A stretch of DNA of 64,000 bases from Thalassospira lucentensis (GCF_011806425.1 NZ_JAATOV010000004.1:124001-188000), one strand, 5' to 3'; numbered from the stretch's first letter, positions 44,759 through 53,814 are shown. Notes: generated by a model from the letters alone, not told the origin. Made by a program: numbers and translations.

Positions 44759-45895
44759 TTACTGGTGCATTGCCCGTTCGCTGGGCAGTTGCAACATCCG
44801 GCCCATCAGGTAGTCGACATCATCGGAATCGAATTCGACACCCAGATCACCATATTGGGTCAGAACACGTTCGATCATGCGACGCGAATAACGCTCTTTG
44901 TCTTGCTCCCCACCGTCAAAGCCGGTTTCGCGCGCAACTTCCATGGCAGCACGAACCCCCGGGAAGAAATGTTCTGGCAGGCCAGCCTTGTTGTAGATCG
45001 CTTCAAGCCCGAAAGCACCGCTGTCATGGATGAGGATGCGGGTGTTAATCAGCGACACACCGGCACGGCGGGCAACGGCTGCCTCAAAGAATGAAAGATC
45101 GCCCATGCAAAGGGCGCGCAGGATCAGGCCACTTGTCAGACGGTTGTTGGCATAAAGATGTTCGACCAACAGTTCGACATCCCGGTCTTCAGAGCCTTCG
45201 CCCAAAAGGCCGATGGTGGCACTTTCCTGTGACTGGGTCATCACCGCATTTACAATCCCCTCTGGGATGTGGCCGCGGGAAATAAGCTCTGAGCGCATCC
45301 GTTCAGACACAAGCGTCACCAAACGTTCCGCAATCGTGATCGGCAGCTGATTGCGCTCAATCATCGGTTTTTGGATGCGTTCGTTATCGCCGAATTCTTG
45401 GACAACCTTTTGCAAGGAGACTTCACTGATTTGCGCACCAGCATTCGACACCAGATCAACCATCACGTCTTCATGGCCGATATCGACAAGGGTCGCAGAA
45501 ACGACTTCTGATACGTGGGCGCGCGACGCAATGGCGCGCTGCTTTTCGACACTGTCGGCATTGTCGCCAATGATCTCGACCAGATCAGAATCGTTTAGAA
45601 CTTCGGAAAACTTCAAGACCGGCAGGGCAACGTCATCAACGTCGCGCGCCAAAGTCGCGACAACGTCATGCGGGACAAGCGGTGTTTGCTGCAGGTTTTT
45701 GGCCAGCGCCTTGCGCACGCGGACTTCGGCATCGCGGATCATCAAGCGGAAGATATCTTCGGCCAAGACACGTTCACTGTCAGACAGCGTGTCTGTTGAA
45801 AATTCACGACTGATCTTGTCGGCCGTATCCGCGCGGTTAGCCCCCGACGGATCCTGAACCAGCTTACTCAGATCTTCTTTGGTGATACGCGGCAA
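44759..45895 (-). CDS. DUF2336 protein (alphaproteobacterial helical-repeat protein)
   Basis: A 378-aa protein made almost entirely of helices. VLAEDIFRLMIRDAEVRVRKALAKNL and PLVPHDVVATLARDVDDVALPVLKFS (parts cited) are the DUF2336 signature and look like HEAT-type repeats. The family is largely limited to alphaproteobacteria and its function is not established; one member in Caulobacter relatives has been linked to stress or developmental signalling, which I mention only as background. No membrane segment or signal peptide. Confidence 0.9.
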   Translation of the reverse strand: MPRITKEDLSKLVQDPSGANRADTADKISREFSTDTLSDSERVLAEDIFRLMIRDAEVRVRKALAKNLQQTPLVPHDVVATLARDVDDVALPVLKFSEVLNDSDLVEIIGDNADSVEKQRAIASRAHVSEVVSATLVDIGHEDVMVDLVSNAGAQISEVSLQKVVQEFGDNERIQKPMIERNQLPITIAERLVTLVSERMRSELISRGHIPEGIVNAVMTQSQESATIGLLGEGSEDRDVELLVEHLYANNRLTSGLILRALCMGDLSFFEAAVARRAGVSLINTRILIHDSGAFGLEAIYNKAGLPEHFFPGVRAAMEVARETGFDGGEQDKERYSRRMIERVLTQYGDLGVEFDSDDVDYLMGRMLQLPSERAMHQ

Positions 45896-46343
45896 TAGAT
45901 ATCTCCTGGCACGCTTACCGAATGTCGTTCATCCAACCGTCCAACATTATACGCGAGGCGGAGTTTCGACAAACTATAATTTCCCCGAAATCTGTGCAAA
46001 TACCCGATAATCAACGCTCTAGCCTGATCTCACGCCCTTTTGAAAAGCCCCCAAAACGGTATGGCTTCCTCTAAAATGCGTACAGATCAGGTTCTTTAAC
46101 GCCGCAAACGACAGCGAATCTAGTGTCAAAATTCCCAGTTATTGGTTTCAGAAAATTGACTAAACTCAAATCGCTTGCGTTCTGTATGTGTTAAATGTCG
46201 TGACGATTTTTAAAATCTCAACAGCACGGTTGTATTTTTTAAGCACAATGTTCCGCACTGTTGACATGACGGTTCCTCAACAGGATGCTCGTCTTCGAAG
46301 ACGTAATCCCGGTAAACGGGAATGAACAAAGAGAGGCCAAATA
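45896..46343. other. Divergent intergenic region between DUF2336 and cytochrome c genes
   Basis: About 450 bases. A possible cytochrome promoter is TTGACA at 46261-46266 with GATGCT 17 bases on. The predicted leader then has two small hairpins (46290-46303 and 46308-46320) before the RBS AGAGG. No gene is supported in the stretch. Confidence 0.45.
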
Positions 46344-46742
46344 ATGTCACTTTCCCGCAAAATTGCATTCGCTGCCACGTCGCTGATCATTCTTTCTACT
46401 GCCCCGGCAATGGCCGGCGACGCAGCAAAAGGTGAAAAACTTTTCAAACGCTGTGCTGCCTGCCACAGCCTTGATGCTGGCGTAAACAAAGTTGGGCCAA
46501 GCCTTGCCGGCGTTATTGGCCGCCAATGCGGTTCTGCAGAAGGCTTCAAATACGGCAAAGGATACAAAGCAGCCTGTGAAAAGGGCTTTGTCGCCGATGA
46601 AGCATTCCTGACAGACTACTTGAAAGACCCTTCTGCTAAACTCAGCGAGATTGCCGGTTCCAAGCAGCGTTCCAAAATGGCTTTCAAGCTGAAGAAAGAC
46701 GAAGACATCGCGGACGTGATCGAGTTTCTTGAAACGAAATAA
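46344..46742 (+). CDS. Periplasmic cytochrome c, class I
   Basis: A 132-aa protein. Signal peptide MSLSRKIAFAATSLIILSTAPAMA (cut near residue 24), then CAACH heme-binding motif near residue 38 with the axial His, and the distal Met in RSKMAFKL near residue 111. The layout (GDAAKGEKLFKRCAACH, VGPSLAGVIGRQ) is that of mitochondrial-like cytochrome c2. An additional Cys pair (QCGSAEGF... AACEKGF) is present, perhaps a disulfide. It likely shuttles electrons in the periplasm. Monocistronic, with a terminator just after. Confidence 0.93.
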   Translation: MSLSRKIAFAATSLIILSTAPAMAGDAAKGEKLFKRCAACHSLDAGVNKVGPSLAGVIGRQCGSAEGFKYGKGYKAACEKGFVADEAFLTDYLKDPSAKLSEIAGSKQRSKMAFKLKKDEDIADVIEFLETK

Positions 46743-46766
46743 TTCGACGAGTTCGTTTATTGAACG

Positions 46767-46806
46767 CAAAAGGCCGATGCACAAACGCATCGACCTTTTG
46801 TTTTTT
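46767..46806 (+). terminator. Terminator after the cytochrome c gene
   Basis: CAAAAGGCCGATGC (46767-46780) pairs with GCATCGACCTTTTG (46787-46800) with one mismatch, followed by TTTTTT. It may also serve the convergent minus-strand gene, whose side has TTTTG. Confidence 0.88.
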
Positions 46807-46832
46807 CAGCAATATTGTTCAATCCGGTCAGA

Positions 46833-47573
46833 TTAAGCTGCGTCGCGCCTGCGCCCAAGCTCGGTCCCGATTTCACGCATTTGCTGGGCAACTGAGATGT
46901 CTTGGGTTGAGGTGACCTCAAGATCGCGGTCTTCGTAAACGTCGCGATCAGGATGTTCTTTCTGCCATGATGCAACGGCTGCGTCGCGCCGACGGATGAG
47001 TTCTTCGATCTGCGGGCGGTACAGGATCATCATACCCGATATCCAGCGGTTCACGGGCCAAGATGGCTGCGCATGATCGATGATGAAATGATCAAGCATC
47101 GCTGCAACGTCTCCACCGTCATACCAAACCTCGCCGGTGACCCAGCGATTGGTGGTAAACAGGCGCTGACAAAATCCAAACTCGTCCATCGAAAAAGCCA
47201 CCAGATGCGACAACGCATCATTTGGGCCTTCGGGATATTCAAAACCGTCTATCTGTTTGGGCTTAATGCCATCTGGCATACCGCGCGGACGCATGAAGCT
47301 ATGGAAATGGCCATGCTCATCCCAGGCGCGCCGTTCTTCCTTTGGGTGGGCGTGGTAATAGAACTGCGCATGGGATTGGCGATCATAAACATCGCCTTCG
47401 GGGTAATGCGTCCATTCATAGAACGTGCCGCCTGTTTTGATCAGCTCGCCAACGATATTGTCGCCGGTTGCTGTCAAAACCCGGTGGCATTCCATAACAT
47501 CACGTCCGGCAGCCAACATTTTTTCAAGTTGCTTTGTCGGAACGGACGTCCAGTCGATTTCGATATCATTCAT
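46833..47573 (-). CDS. Conserved protein of unknown function (possibly DUF6969)
   Basis: A 246-aa soluble protein that I do not firmly recognise. It has an N-terminal helix with VMECHRVLTATGDNIVGELI, then a segment rich in His and aromatic residues (FYYHAHPKEERRAWDEHGHFHSFMRPRGMP) that could bind a metal, SHLVAFSMDEFGFCQRLFTTNRWVTGE and a charged C-terminal tail. The wording of these segments reminds me of DUF6969 but I cannot confirm it. The ATG at 47573 is preferred; a TTG at 47666 adds 31 residues. It stands between the cytochrome c gene and the SUMF1-like gene, on the same strand as the latter with a 200-base gap. Confidence 0.75.
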   Translation of the reverse strand: MNDIEIDWTSVPTKQLEKMLAAGRDVMECHRVLTATGDNIVGELIKTGGTFYEWTHYPEGDVYDRQSHAQFYYHAHPKEERRAWDEHGHFHSFMRPRGMPDGIKPKQIDGFEYPEGPNDALSHLVAFSMDEFGFCQRLFTTNRWVTGEVWYDGGDVAAMLDHFIIDHAQPSWPVNRWISGMMILYRPQIEELIRRRDAAVASWQKEHPDRDVYEDRDLEVTSTQDISVAQQMREIGTELGRRRDAA

Positions 47574-47776
47574 CTTGGCACCAGTGTCGTTACGATCCGC
47601 TTGATAGCTCCGCAAGGTGCGGAAATATCGCGATTCTGACCCCACAGGCCAATCAATCACGTTCAACAGATAGTGCGTTCTGCGTATTGCGCAACAATTG
47701 CAATTCGAGATATCCCGGCTTTACACCGACGATCAGACGAATAATTGCGCATTCCCATCAGCGGAACAATTCAAAT

Positions 47777-48649
47777 TCAATCTCGGTACATCACCCGAAA
47801 ACCGATCAGAATATGGCGCAAATGTTCGGGCCGGGCATGGCGGGCAGCCGGACGACACACACCGCAACCACGATCATCCCACGAACCGCCTTTTACGAAC
47901 CGATAGCCTGCCTGACCAGATGTTGATGTCCATTCAAACACCTGCCCGACCCCATCCAAAAGCCCAAATGGCCCCGGCCCATACTGTCCAACCGGCGTTG
48001 TATCAAAGGGCCCGTGATCACCACTATTTAAGCGATCCGCATCAAAAATATTGCCCCACGGATAAAATAATCCGTCTTCACCGCGCACGGCCTTTTCCCA
48101 ATAGAGTTCGCTGGGCAATGCCCAATTTTTATCGGTCTTTTTACGAAGCCATCCGATATAGGCCTGCACGTCTTGCCAGGATACGAGTACAACCGGATGG
48201 TTTCCACGTCCTCGCGGTGGGATGCCATTTTTCCAAATAAAGGGCAGGATGCTTTCATAATTATAAATCAGACCCTGGCGATCCCATTCATCCTTGCTGA
48301 TATCTGGCGCGGGGTAGTCCGTGTCCTTGATAAACAACGCGTAATCGTCGTTGGTCACCGGTGTCTTGGAGATATGGTAAGACAACAGATGGACGCGCCA
48401 TTTATCCGTCTCGATATCGTACCAGCGGTTGCGCCGACTGATGTCATGGCCGTAGACCTGTTCATCGATATCGTAGGCATATTTGCGTTCAACATGATCA
48501 GATCCCTGCCAGAACCAGCCCGCCGGGATTTCCACGGTTGATGGTCCTGCAATCGCCCCGGATTGCGCAAAAGCCGCATCTGACAACGTCCAAAAGCACG
48601 CCACAGCAAAAATCTTTTGCAAAATTGCAGATGTGACGCGGTTTCTCAT
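47777..48649 (-). CDS. Secreted SUMF1/formylglycine-generating-enzyme-like protein
   Basis: A 290-aa protein. A signal peptide (FAVACFWTLSDAAFA, cut near 29) precedes a SUMF1 domain: VEIPAGWFWQGSD, YHISKTPVTNDDYALFI, HPVVLVSWQDVQAYIGWL, LPSELYWEKAVRG, FYPWGN and the final GGSWDDRGCGVCRPAARH. In true formylglycine-generating enzymes the two active-site Cys sit right after GGS (C-x4-C); here the Cys pair is C-x2-C and shifted, so sulfatase activation is doubtful. Other SUMF1 proteins (NirV, EgtB, PvdO) catalyse or assist different reactions. It diverges from the NPCAA-repeat gene. Confidence 0.85.
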   Translation of the reverse strand: MRNRVTSAILQKIFAVACFWTLSDAAFAQSGAIAGPSTVEIPAGWFWQGSDHVERKYAYDIDEQVYGHDISRRNRWYDIETDKWRVHLLSYHISKTPVTNDDYALFIKDTDYPAPDISKDEWDRQGLIYNYESILPFIWKNGIPPRGRGNHPVVLVSWQDVQAYIGWLRKKTDKNWALPSELYWEKAVRGEDGLFYPWGNIFDADRLNSGDHGPFDTTPVGQYGPGPFGLLDGVGQVFEWTSTSGQAGYRFVKGGSWDDRGCGVCRPAARHARPEHLRHILIGFRVMYRD

Positions 48650-48980
48650 CAGTCGTTTCCGTTTTGCCGAAGGGTATCCTCACGGTTTAGTTAACCGTGC
48701 GCGGGGGCCTTTTTACCTCATTAGAAGATTATGAACATGCTTAAATTTGATCTGTTTTCAATCGACTTGGAAACGTCATCCGGCGTTCGGCCTTATGACC
48801 GACCAAAACCAGGGCGTTTAACCGCCATATGTTAAATGCTTTCTCACACGCATCTTTCACACAACAGTGAAACCATGTGACGCCGCCTCTGAGATGATTT
48901 GATCCATAGTCATGCCGACATCAAGACGCCTTCGTGTAAGCGTCCATTCAAATAACAGCATCCTCAGAGGGGCCACTATC
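48650..48980. other. Divergent intergenic region between the SUMF1-like and NPCAA-repeat genes
   Basis: About 330 bases that should carry both divergent promoters. I see no strong -35/-10 pair, no RNA gene and no supported frame other than the upstream extension of the NPCAA gene. Confidence 0.4.
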
Positions 48981-49286
48981 ATGACCAAGAAATCAACCCG
49001 CCTTACGCAGCACGCAATGATCCCAGCACTTGCGATGGGGGCGAGCATCGCGCTTGCAAGCCCGATGGCAATGGCCGCACCGCTGCCCGCGCCGACCACC
49101 GAAGTTGCAAGCTGCACCGCAAATCCGTGTGCCGCGAACCCGTGCGCAGCCAACCCATGTGCGGCAAATCCCTGTGCTGCAAAAAAGGCTGTTAATCCCT
49201 GCAGCCCGTGTGCTGCCAATCCTTGCGCTGCATCGAACCCATGTGCTGCAAATCCTTGTGCGGCCAACCCGTGTGCCGCGAAATAG
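48981..49286 (+). CDS. Secreted cysteine-rich NPCAA-repeat protein
   Basis: A 101-aa protein. Residues 1-33 form a signal peptide (basic start, AMIPALAMGASIALASPMAMA, cleavage after AMA). The mature part is almost wholly nine units of Asn-Pro-Cys-Ala-Ala, one carrying an extra Ser-Pro-Cys insertion and one preceded by Lys-Lys-Ala-Val; it has 11 Cys in roughly 60 residues. The repeat codons vary synonymously (AAT/AAC, CCG/CCC/CCA/CCT, TGT/TGC), so selection acts on the protein. A cysteine-rich exported repeat suggests metal binding, for instance copper buffering, or a modified-peptide precursor; this is inference. GAGGGG stands before the ATG at 48981; a start at 48912 adds 23 residues and spoils the signal peptide. 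A strong terminator follows. Confidence 0.85.
   Translation: MTKKSTRLTQHAMIPALAMGASIALASPMAMAAPLPAPTTEVASCTANPCAANPCAANPCAANPCAAKKAVNPCSPCAANPCAASNPCAANPCAANPCAAK
49122..49283 (+). repeat. 15-base tandem coding repeat (NPCAA units)
   Basis: Nine degenerate 15-base units encoding NPCAA, with a 12-base spacer after the fourth, a 9-base insertion in the fifth and a 3-base spacer after the sixth. The units differ at synonymous positions, so it is a protein-level repeat, not a recent DNA slippage product. Confidence 0.9.
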
Positions 49287-49316
49287 CCCCACCCCAATCA
49301 AGGATTGGGAATAACA

Positions 49317-49347
49317 AAGGGGCGGTGCATTTGCACCGCCCCTTCTT
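49317..49347. terminator. Terminator between NPCAA-repeat gene and uspA
   Basis: A 13-bp perfect stem AAGGGGCGGTGCA/TGCACCGCCCCTT with a 2-base loop, followed by CTTTG on the plus strand and by CTTTG on the minus strand. Serves both converging genes. Confidence 0.85.
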
Positions 49348-49384
49348 TGTAAATCGAGATAGCTACCGAAAGGATAGATTGCGT

Positions 49385-49813
49385 TTAATCGCGCACAACC
49401 ATCACTGAACAATCAGCATGGCGGACAACACGCGCCGCGTTCGGACCCAAAAGATAATCTTTGAGTTCCGGACGGTGCGCACCAATCACGATTAGATCGC
49501 ATTTGGTTTTCGTCGCCATTTTCAGAATGACTTCGTAAACCGTCCCCTGGCCGATAATATGCTGGACTTTGATATCGGATGGAATGTGTTCGGTGACAAA
49601 CGCATGCAGTCGTTCGTTATAGGCATCAAGAACCTTGCTCTCATAGCCTTTTGGGAAAAACTGCCCGACCATCGACATTCCAACCGTTGGCACCACGGTT
49701 AAGACATGAAGACGCGCGCCGAAGCTTTGCGCCTGCTTGATCGCAACCGGAACCGCCTTTTTCCAAGACGATTCATGATCAAGATCGACGGTAACCAGAA
49801 TATCCTTGTACAT
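49385..49813 (-). CDS. Universal stress protein A family protein, linked to a TRAP transporter
   Basis: A 142-aa UspA domain: MYKDILVTVDLDHESSWKKA, ATP-loop GAHRPELKDYLLGPNAARVV (G-x2-...-G-x-x-A/S pattern) and a CSVMVVR end. UspA proteins that sit at the end of TRAP operons (such as TeaD in Halomonas) bind ATP and regulate the transporter. Here it follows the fused permease gene by 14 bases, so the same role is a reasonable inference. Confidence 0.92.
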   Translation of the reverse strand: MYKDILVTVDLDHESSWKKAVPVAIKQAQSFGARLHVLTVVPTVGMSMVGQFFPKGYESKVLDAYNERLHAFVTEHIPSDIKVQHIIGQGTVYEVILKMATKTKCDLIVIGAHRPELKDYLLGPNAARVVRHADCSVMVVRD

Positions 49814-49827
49814 TTATCTGGCCCTCC

Positions 49828-52431
49828 TTAAGCCGCTTCTTGCGCCAATTCGACGCGACGACGACGGCGTTGCAGAATGATGATCCCGGCCAGCAACAAG
49901 AATGCCGGGATGTAGAAGACCTCTTTGGGCATGCGGCTGGCTTCAACCTTGATCGCGGTGATTTCAAAATCGAAATCAATCCCCGCCTTCTCGGCCGGAC
50001 CACCAAACACCAGATCATCAACAAAGACTTTTCCGTCTTCATTGCGCACAGCAAAACCGGCGTTATACAGACGATCTTCACCGGATGCTTCGGGCCCCAA
50101 AGGCAGCATCACCGATTTGGTGACTTCTTCGCCTTCAAGGTTAATCCCTTCAACATCGATAAGGATGCTGGTGTCGGCTGGCATTTCTGCTGCTTTTTCG
50201 ACGATTTCCGTCGCAGGAAGGTTTTCATAAGGCGGCTCAATCATATCAAGCCAGAAACCCGGACGGAACAAGGTGAACGCGATCAGAAGAAGGGCAGCAC
50301 TTTCCCAAAGTTTTGATCTAGCAAAGAAATAGCCCTGCGTTGCGGCCGCAAAAATCAGCATGGCAATTGTCGATATGACAATGACCATCACCACATCCAG
50401 TGGATGATCCAGTCCAATCATCAAAAGTTGCGTGTTGAACAGGAACAGGAACGGCAGAACGGCTGTGCGCATCGAATAGAAGAAGGCCACAAAACCGGTC
50501 CGCATTGGATCGGCCCCCGATATTGCCGCTGCGGCAAAGGACGCCAAGCCCACTGGCGGGGTCACATCTGCCATGATCCCGAAATAGAACACGAACAGAT
50601 GAACCGCGATCAGCGGCACAATCAGGCCGTTTTCGGCACCAAGTTCGACAATCACCGGCGCCATCAGGCTTGAAACCACGATATAGTTGGCCGTGGTTGG
50701 CAGACCCATGCCAAGGATCAGGCTGATCACCGCTGTAAAGACCAGGATCAGCATCAAGTTGCCGCCCGAAATCAATTCAACGAATTCAACCATCACCTGA
50801 CCGATCCCGGTCAATGACACCGTGCCTACAATGATGCCCGCCGCAGCGGTTGCAACACCAATACCAATCATGTTGCGCGCACCGGTCGCAAAACCGTCCA
50901 CGACATCAATGAAACCGGCACGCAGTTCGGAAATGTAGTCAGGTTGCTTGCGGAAGAACGCCTTAATCGGGCGCTGGGTCAGCATGATGAAAATCATCAG
51001 AACCGTGGCCCAAAAGGCCGACAGTCCGGGTGATTTCAGCTCGATCATCAAGAACCAGACCAGAACCACAACCGGCAGCAAATAATGCAAACCGGCCTTT
51101 GCGGTTTCCCCGAGTTCCGGCAGCTTGACCACCGGCTGATTGGGATCATCAAGTTCAAGATCAGGGAACTTCGCCGCGTAATACAAACCAGCAAAATAGA
51201 CCACCGCACATTCGACAGCCACGATCCACCCGGTCGCATCACCGAACAATTGTTTCTGGAACGTGATCGCATAATAGATCACCCCAGCCAGAACAATTAG
51301 TGACAGAACGAAAAGCACTGAGCGCATCAACGTCTGACCAAGCGTCGAGCTATGAAGCTTTGGCAGGCCTTTCATATTGGCCTTAAGGGCCTCAAGATGG
51401 ACGATGTAAATCAGCGCGATATAGGAAATCGTTGCTGGCAAGAATGCGTGTTTGATGACTTCGGGGTACGGAATGCCGACATATTCGACCATCAAGAAAG
51501 CCGCAGCCCCCATGACCGGCGGCATGATCTGACCATTGACCGAGGATGCAACTTCAACTGCACCGGCCTTCTCGCCCGAGAAACCAACACGTTTCATCAG
51601 AGGAATTGTAAAGGTCCCGGTGGTCACCACGTTGGCAATCGAGGAGCCAGAAATCAAACCAGTCATGGCCGATGACAAAACGGCTGCCTTTGCCGGGCCA
51701 CCGCGCATGTGACCAAGGGCGGCGAACGCCACCTTGATGAAATAGTTGCCAGCCCCGGCCTTATCGAGCAACGCGCCAAACAAAACGAACAGGAAGACAA
51801 AGCTCGTCGAAACGCCGAGTGCGATACCAAAGACGCCTTCGGTGGTGATCCACTGATGCGACATCGCCTTAGAGAAACTTGCCCCTGCCCATTGCAAGAC
51901 ATCAGGCACCCAGGCCGCATTGCCAAAGAAGACATAGGCCAAAAACAGCAAAGCAACGCACATCAAGGGCGGGCCAAGGGCACGGCGGGTTGCTTCAAGC
52001 AGCAACACCAAACCAATGCCTGAGACGACCAAATCCTGCGTAATTGGCAGGCCCGGACGCGATGATAACTCGCGATAAAACAGATAGATATAAAGCGCAC
52101 AAAATGCGGCGACGGCTGCCAAAATCCAATCGATTATCGGGATATAGGAGCGCGGCGAATTTTTGAACGCTGGATAGGCCATGAAGGCCAGAAATACAGC
52201 AAAGGCCAAATGGATCGAACGGGCTTCGGTCGAGTTGAAGACACCAAAATTCACCATGTAAGGCAGCGGCGAAGCCAGCCACAGCTGGAACAACGACCAA
52301 CCCACGGCAACATACAGCAAAATATGTGCTGTTAAGCCGGTTGGCTGGCGCGCACCTGTATCGTTTTCCGCGATCAGATCCTGAAGATCCTTATCAGATG
52401 CGCGGTGGTTCGCGTTATTAACGTCGGTCAT
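49828..52431 (-). CDS. Fused TRAP transporter permease (4TM/12TM) with C-terminal DUF3394 domain
   Basis: An 867-aa membrane protein. The N-terminal part has the small-subunit-like four helices, then the 12-helix DctM-like part with KAGAGNYFIKVAFAALGHMRGG, SAMTGLISGSSIANVVTTGTFTIPLMKRVG (parts cited), IMPPVMGAAAFLMVEYVGIPY and GLPTTANYIVVSSLMAPVI. After the last helices a soluble DUF3394 region (PDZ-like, about residues 740-835) precedes a final helix and a basic tail (QRRRRR). TAXI-type systems commonly use such fused permeases. The ATG at 52431 follows GGGAG with 8-base spacing; 8 more residues are possible upstream. Confidence 0.94.
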   Translation of the reverse strand: MTDVNNANHRASDKDLQDLIAENDTGARQPTGLTAHILLYVAVGWSLFQLWLASPLPYMVNFGVFNSTEARSIHLAFAVFLAFMAYPAFKNSPRSYIPIIDWILAAVAAFCALYIYLFYRELSSRPGLPITQDLVVSGIGLVLLLEATRRALGPPLMCVALLFLAYVFFGNAAWVPDVLQWAGASFSKAMSHQWITTEGVFGIALGVSTSFVFLFVLFGALLDKAGAGNYFIKVAFAALGHMRGGPAKAAVLSSAMTGLISGSSIANVVTTGTFTIPLMKRVGFSGEKAGAVEVASSVNGQIMPPVMGAAAFLMVEYVGIPYPEVIKHAFLPATISYIALIYIVHLEALKANMKGLPKLHSSTLGQTLMRSVLFVLSLIVLAGVIYYAITFQKQLFGDATGWIVAVECAVVYFAGLYYAAKFPDLELDDPNQPVVKLPELGETAKAGLHYLLPVVVLVWFLMIELKSPGLSAFWATVLMIFIMLTQRPIKAFFRKQPDYISELRAGFIDVVDGFATGARNMIGIGVATAAAGIIVGTVSLTGIGQVMVEFVELISGGNLMLILVFTAVISLILGMGLPTTANYIVVSSLMAPVIVELGAENGLIVPLIAVHLFVFYFGIMADVTPPVGLASFAAAAISGADPMRTGFVAFFYSMRTAVLPFLFLFNTQLLMIGLDHPLDVVMVIVISTIAMLIFAAATQGYFFARSKLWESAALLLIAFTLFRPGFWLDMIEPPYENLPATEIVEKAAEMPADTSILIDVEGINLEGEEVTKSVMLPLGPEASGEDRLYNAGFAVRNEDGKVFVDDLVFGGPAEKAGIDFDFEITAIKVEASRMPKEVFYIPAFLLLAGIIILQRRRRRVELAQEAA

Positions 52432-52587
52432 TAAGAAAACTCCCGGTCTGAGCAAAGATTTTTGTTCTGGTGTGCAGAATCAAAAAATCTCCGTCGACAC
52501 ACACCCGGTCACCTACGGAGTACATCAGTGCCCAATATTGGCACCGCTTTTATTCAATTTTTAAATGTACCCGCTGGGCGAAAGAAA

Positions 52588-52619
52588 GAAAAACGGGGGA
52601 CAAAATCATGTCCCCCGTT
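52588..52619 (-). terminator. Stem-loop between the TAXI gene and the fused permease gene
   Basis: AACGGGGGACA pairs with TGTCCCCCGTT, an 11-bp perfect stem with a 6-base loop, followed on the minus strand by TTTTTC. It lies 10 bases after the TAXI stop codon and could lower permease expression relative to the binding protein. Confidence 0.88.
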
Positions 52620-52629
52620 CCTGCCTGAA

Positions 52630-53607
52630 TTACATCAGGCCTGCTTCTTTGTAGTATTTGACTGCGCCGTCATGCAGCGGAGCTGACAGACCGTCTTTGA
52701 TCATTTCTTCTTTTTTGAGAATGCCAAAAGCCGGGTGCAGTTTTTTGAAATCGTCGAAGTTGTCAAAGACAGCTTTGACAACATGGTAAACGATATCAGC
52801 ATCGGTTTTGGTCGAGGACACGAAGGTCGCACCAACACCGAAGGTTTTTACGTCGTCAGGATTGCCGCGATACATGCCGCCCGGAATGGTGGCAACACGG
52901 TAATACGGGTTGTCAGCAACCAGTTTGTCGATTTCCGGACCAGCAACTTCGACCAGAACGGAATCACACGATGATACAGCTTCCTGGATCGACCCAGACG
53001 GGTGACCAACGACATACAGCATCGCGTCAATTTTGTTATCGCAAAGCGCCTGTGACTGCTCAGCAGGCTTCAGTTCAGAAGCCAGTGCGAAATCGTCAAG
53101 GGTCCAGCCTTTGGCGTTCATGACGATTTCCATGGTGTCACGGCTGCCCGAACCCGGGTTACCGATATTCACACGTTTGCCTTTGAGGTCGTCAAAGGTT
53201 TTGATGCCGGCATCTGCACGGGCAACAATCGTGAACGGCTCAGGATGGATCGAGAAAACAGCGCGCAATTCAGGGAACGGACCAACGTCCTTGAAGGCTT
53301 TTTCGCCGTGCAGGGCATAGTACTGCACGTCAGACTGGGCGACACCAAGGTCAAGTTCACCCGCGCGAATGGTGTTGATGTTGTAGGACGAACCACCCGT
53401 GGACTCGACCGAGCAACGAATGCCGTGCTCTTTGCGGTCTTTGTTAACCAGACGGCAGATCGCGCCACCAGTTGGGTAATAAACGCCCGTGACACCACCC
53501 GTACCGATCGTGATGAAACGGTTTTCCTGTGCCGACGCCGGACCGGCGAAGAGCGAGGCACCTGCAATCGCAGCAATTGCGCCCGCAACAGCAATAAGTT
53601 TTTTCAT
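52630..53607 (-). CDS. TRAP transporter solute receptor, TAXI family
   Basis: A 325-aa periplasmic binding protein. Signal peptide: [26 protein letters not shown]. Mature part: [25 protein letters not shown] is the TAXI hallmark; [42 protein letters not shown] and [21 protein letters not shown] follow (parts cited). TAXI proteins deliver organic acids or amino acids such as glutamate to fused permeases. I chose the ATG at 53607 because it starts the signal peptide; 33 further residues upstream look random. The ligand is not predictable; context suggests an organic acid or amine taken up for the aminotransferase/BKACE genes. Confidence 0.94.
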   Translation of the reverse strand: MKKLIAVAGAIAAIAGASLFAGPASAQENRFITIGTGGVTGVYYPTGGAICRLVNKDRKEHGIRCSVESTGGSSYNINTIRAGELDLGVAQSDVQYYALHGEKAFKDVGPFPELRAVFSIHPEPFTIVARADAGIKTFDDLKGKRVNIGNPGSGSRDTMEIVMNAKGWTLDDFALASELKPAEQSQALCDNKIDAMLYVVGHPSGSIQEAVSSCDSVLVEVAGPEIDKLVADNPYYRVATIPGGMYRGNPDDVKTFGVGATFVSSTKTDADIVYHVVKAVFDNFDDFKKLHPAFGILKKEEMIKDGLSAPLHDGAVKYYKEAGLM

Positions 53608-53814
53608 TAGGAATAGCTCCCTTGTACACCCTATTATTACGCATTCAACCATTCCGCGTGGAACAGCCAAATCACATGGAAACATCAGATAAATCAGATG
53701 TTTCACGTACGGGATTATAGGTATCGGTCACCCGATTGAAAAGCCCATAACGCCCGAAACCTCAGGATAGGCATTAACTTTTTTTGGCCGATTTTGCCAG
53801 TGGAGAAACATTCT

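Noticed and set aside
49122-49283. Possible CRISPR-like array from short repeats
   Set aside because: Units are 15 bases, contiguous, in frame and synonymous-variable; this is a coding repeat with no unique spacers and no cas genes nearby.
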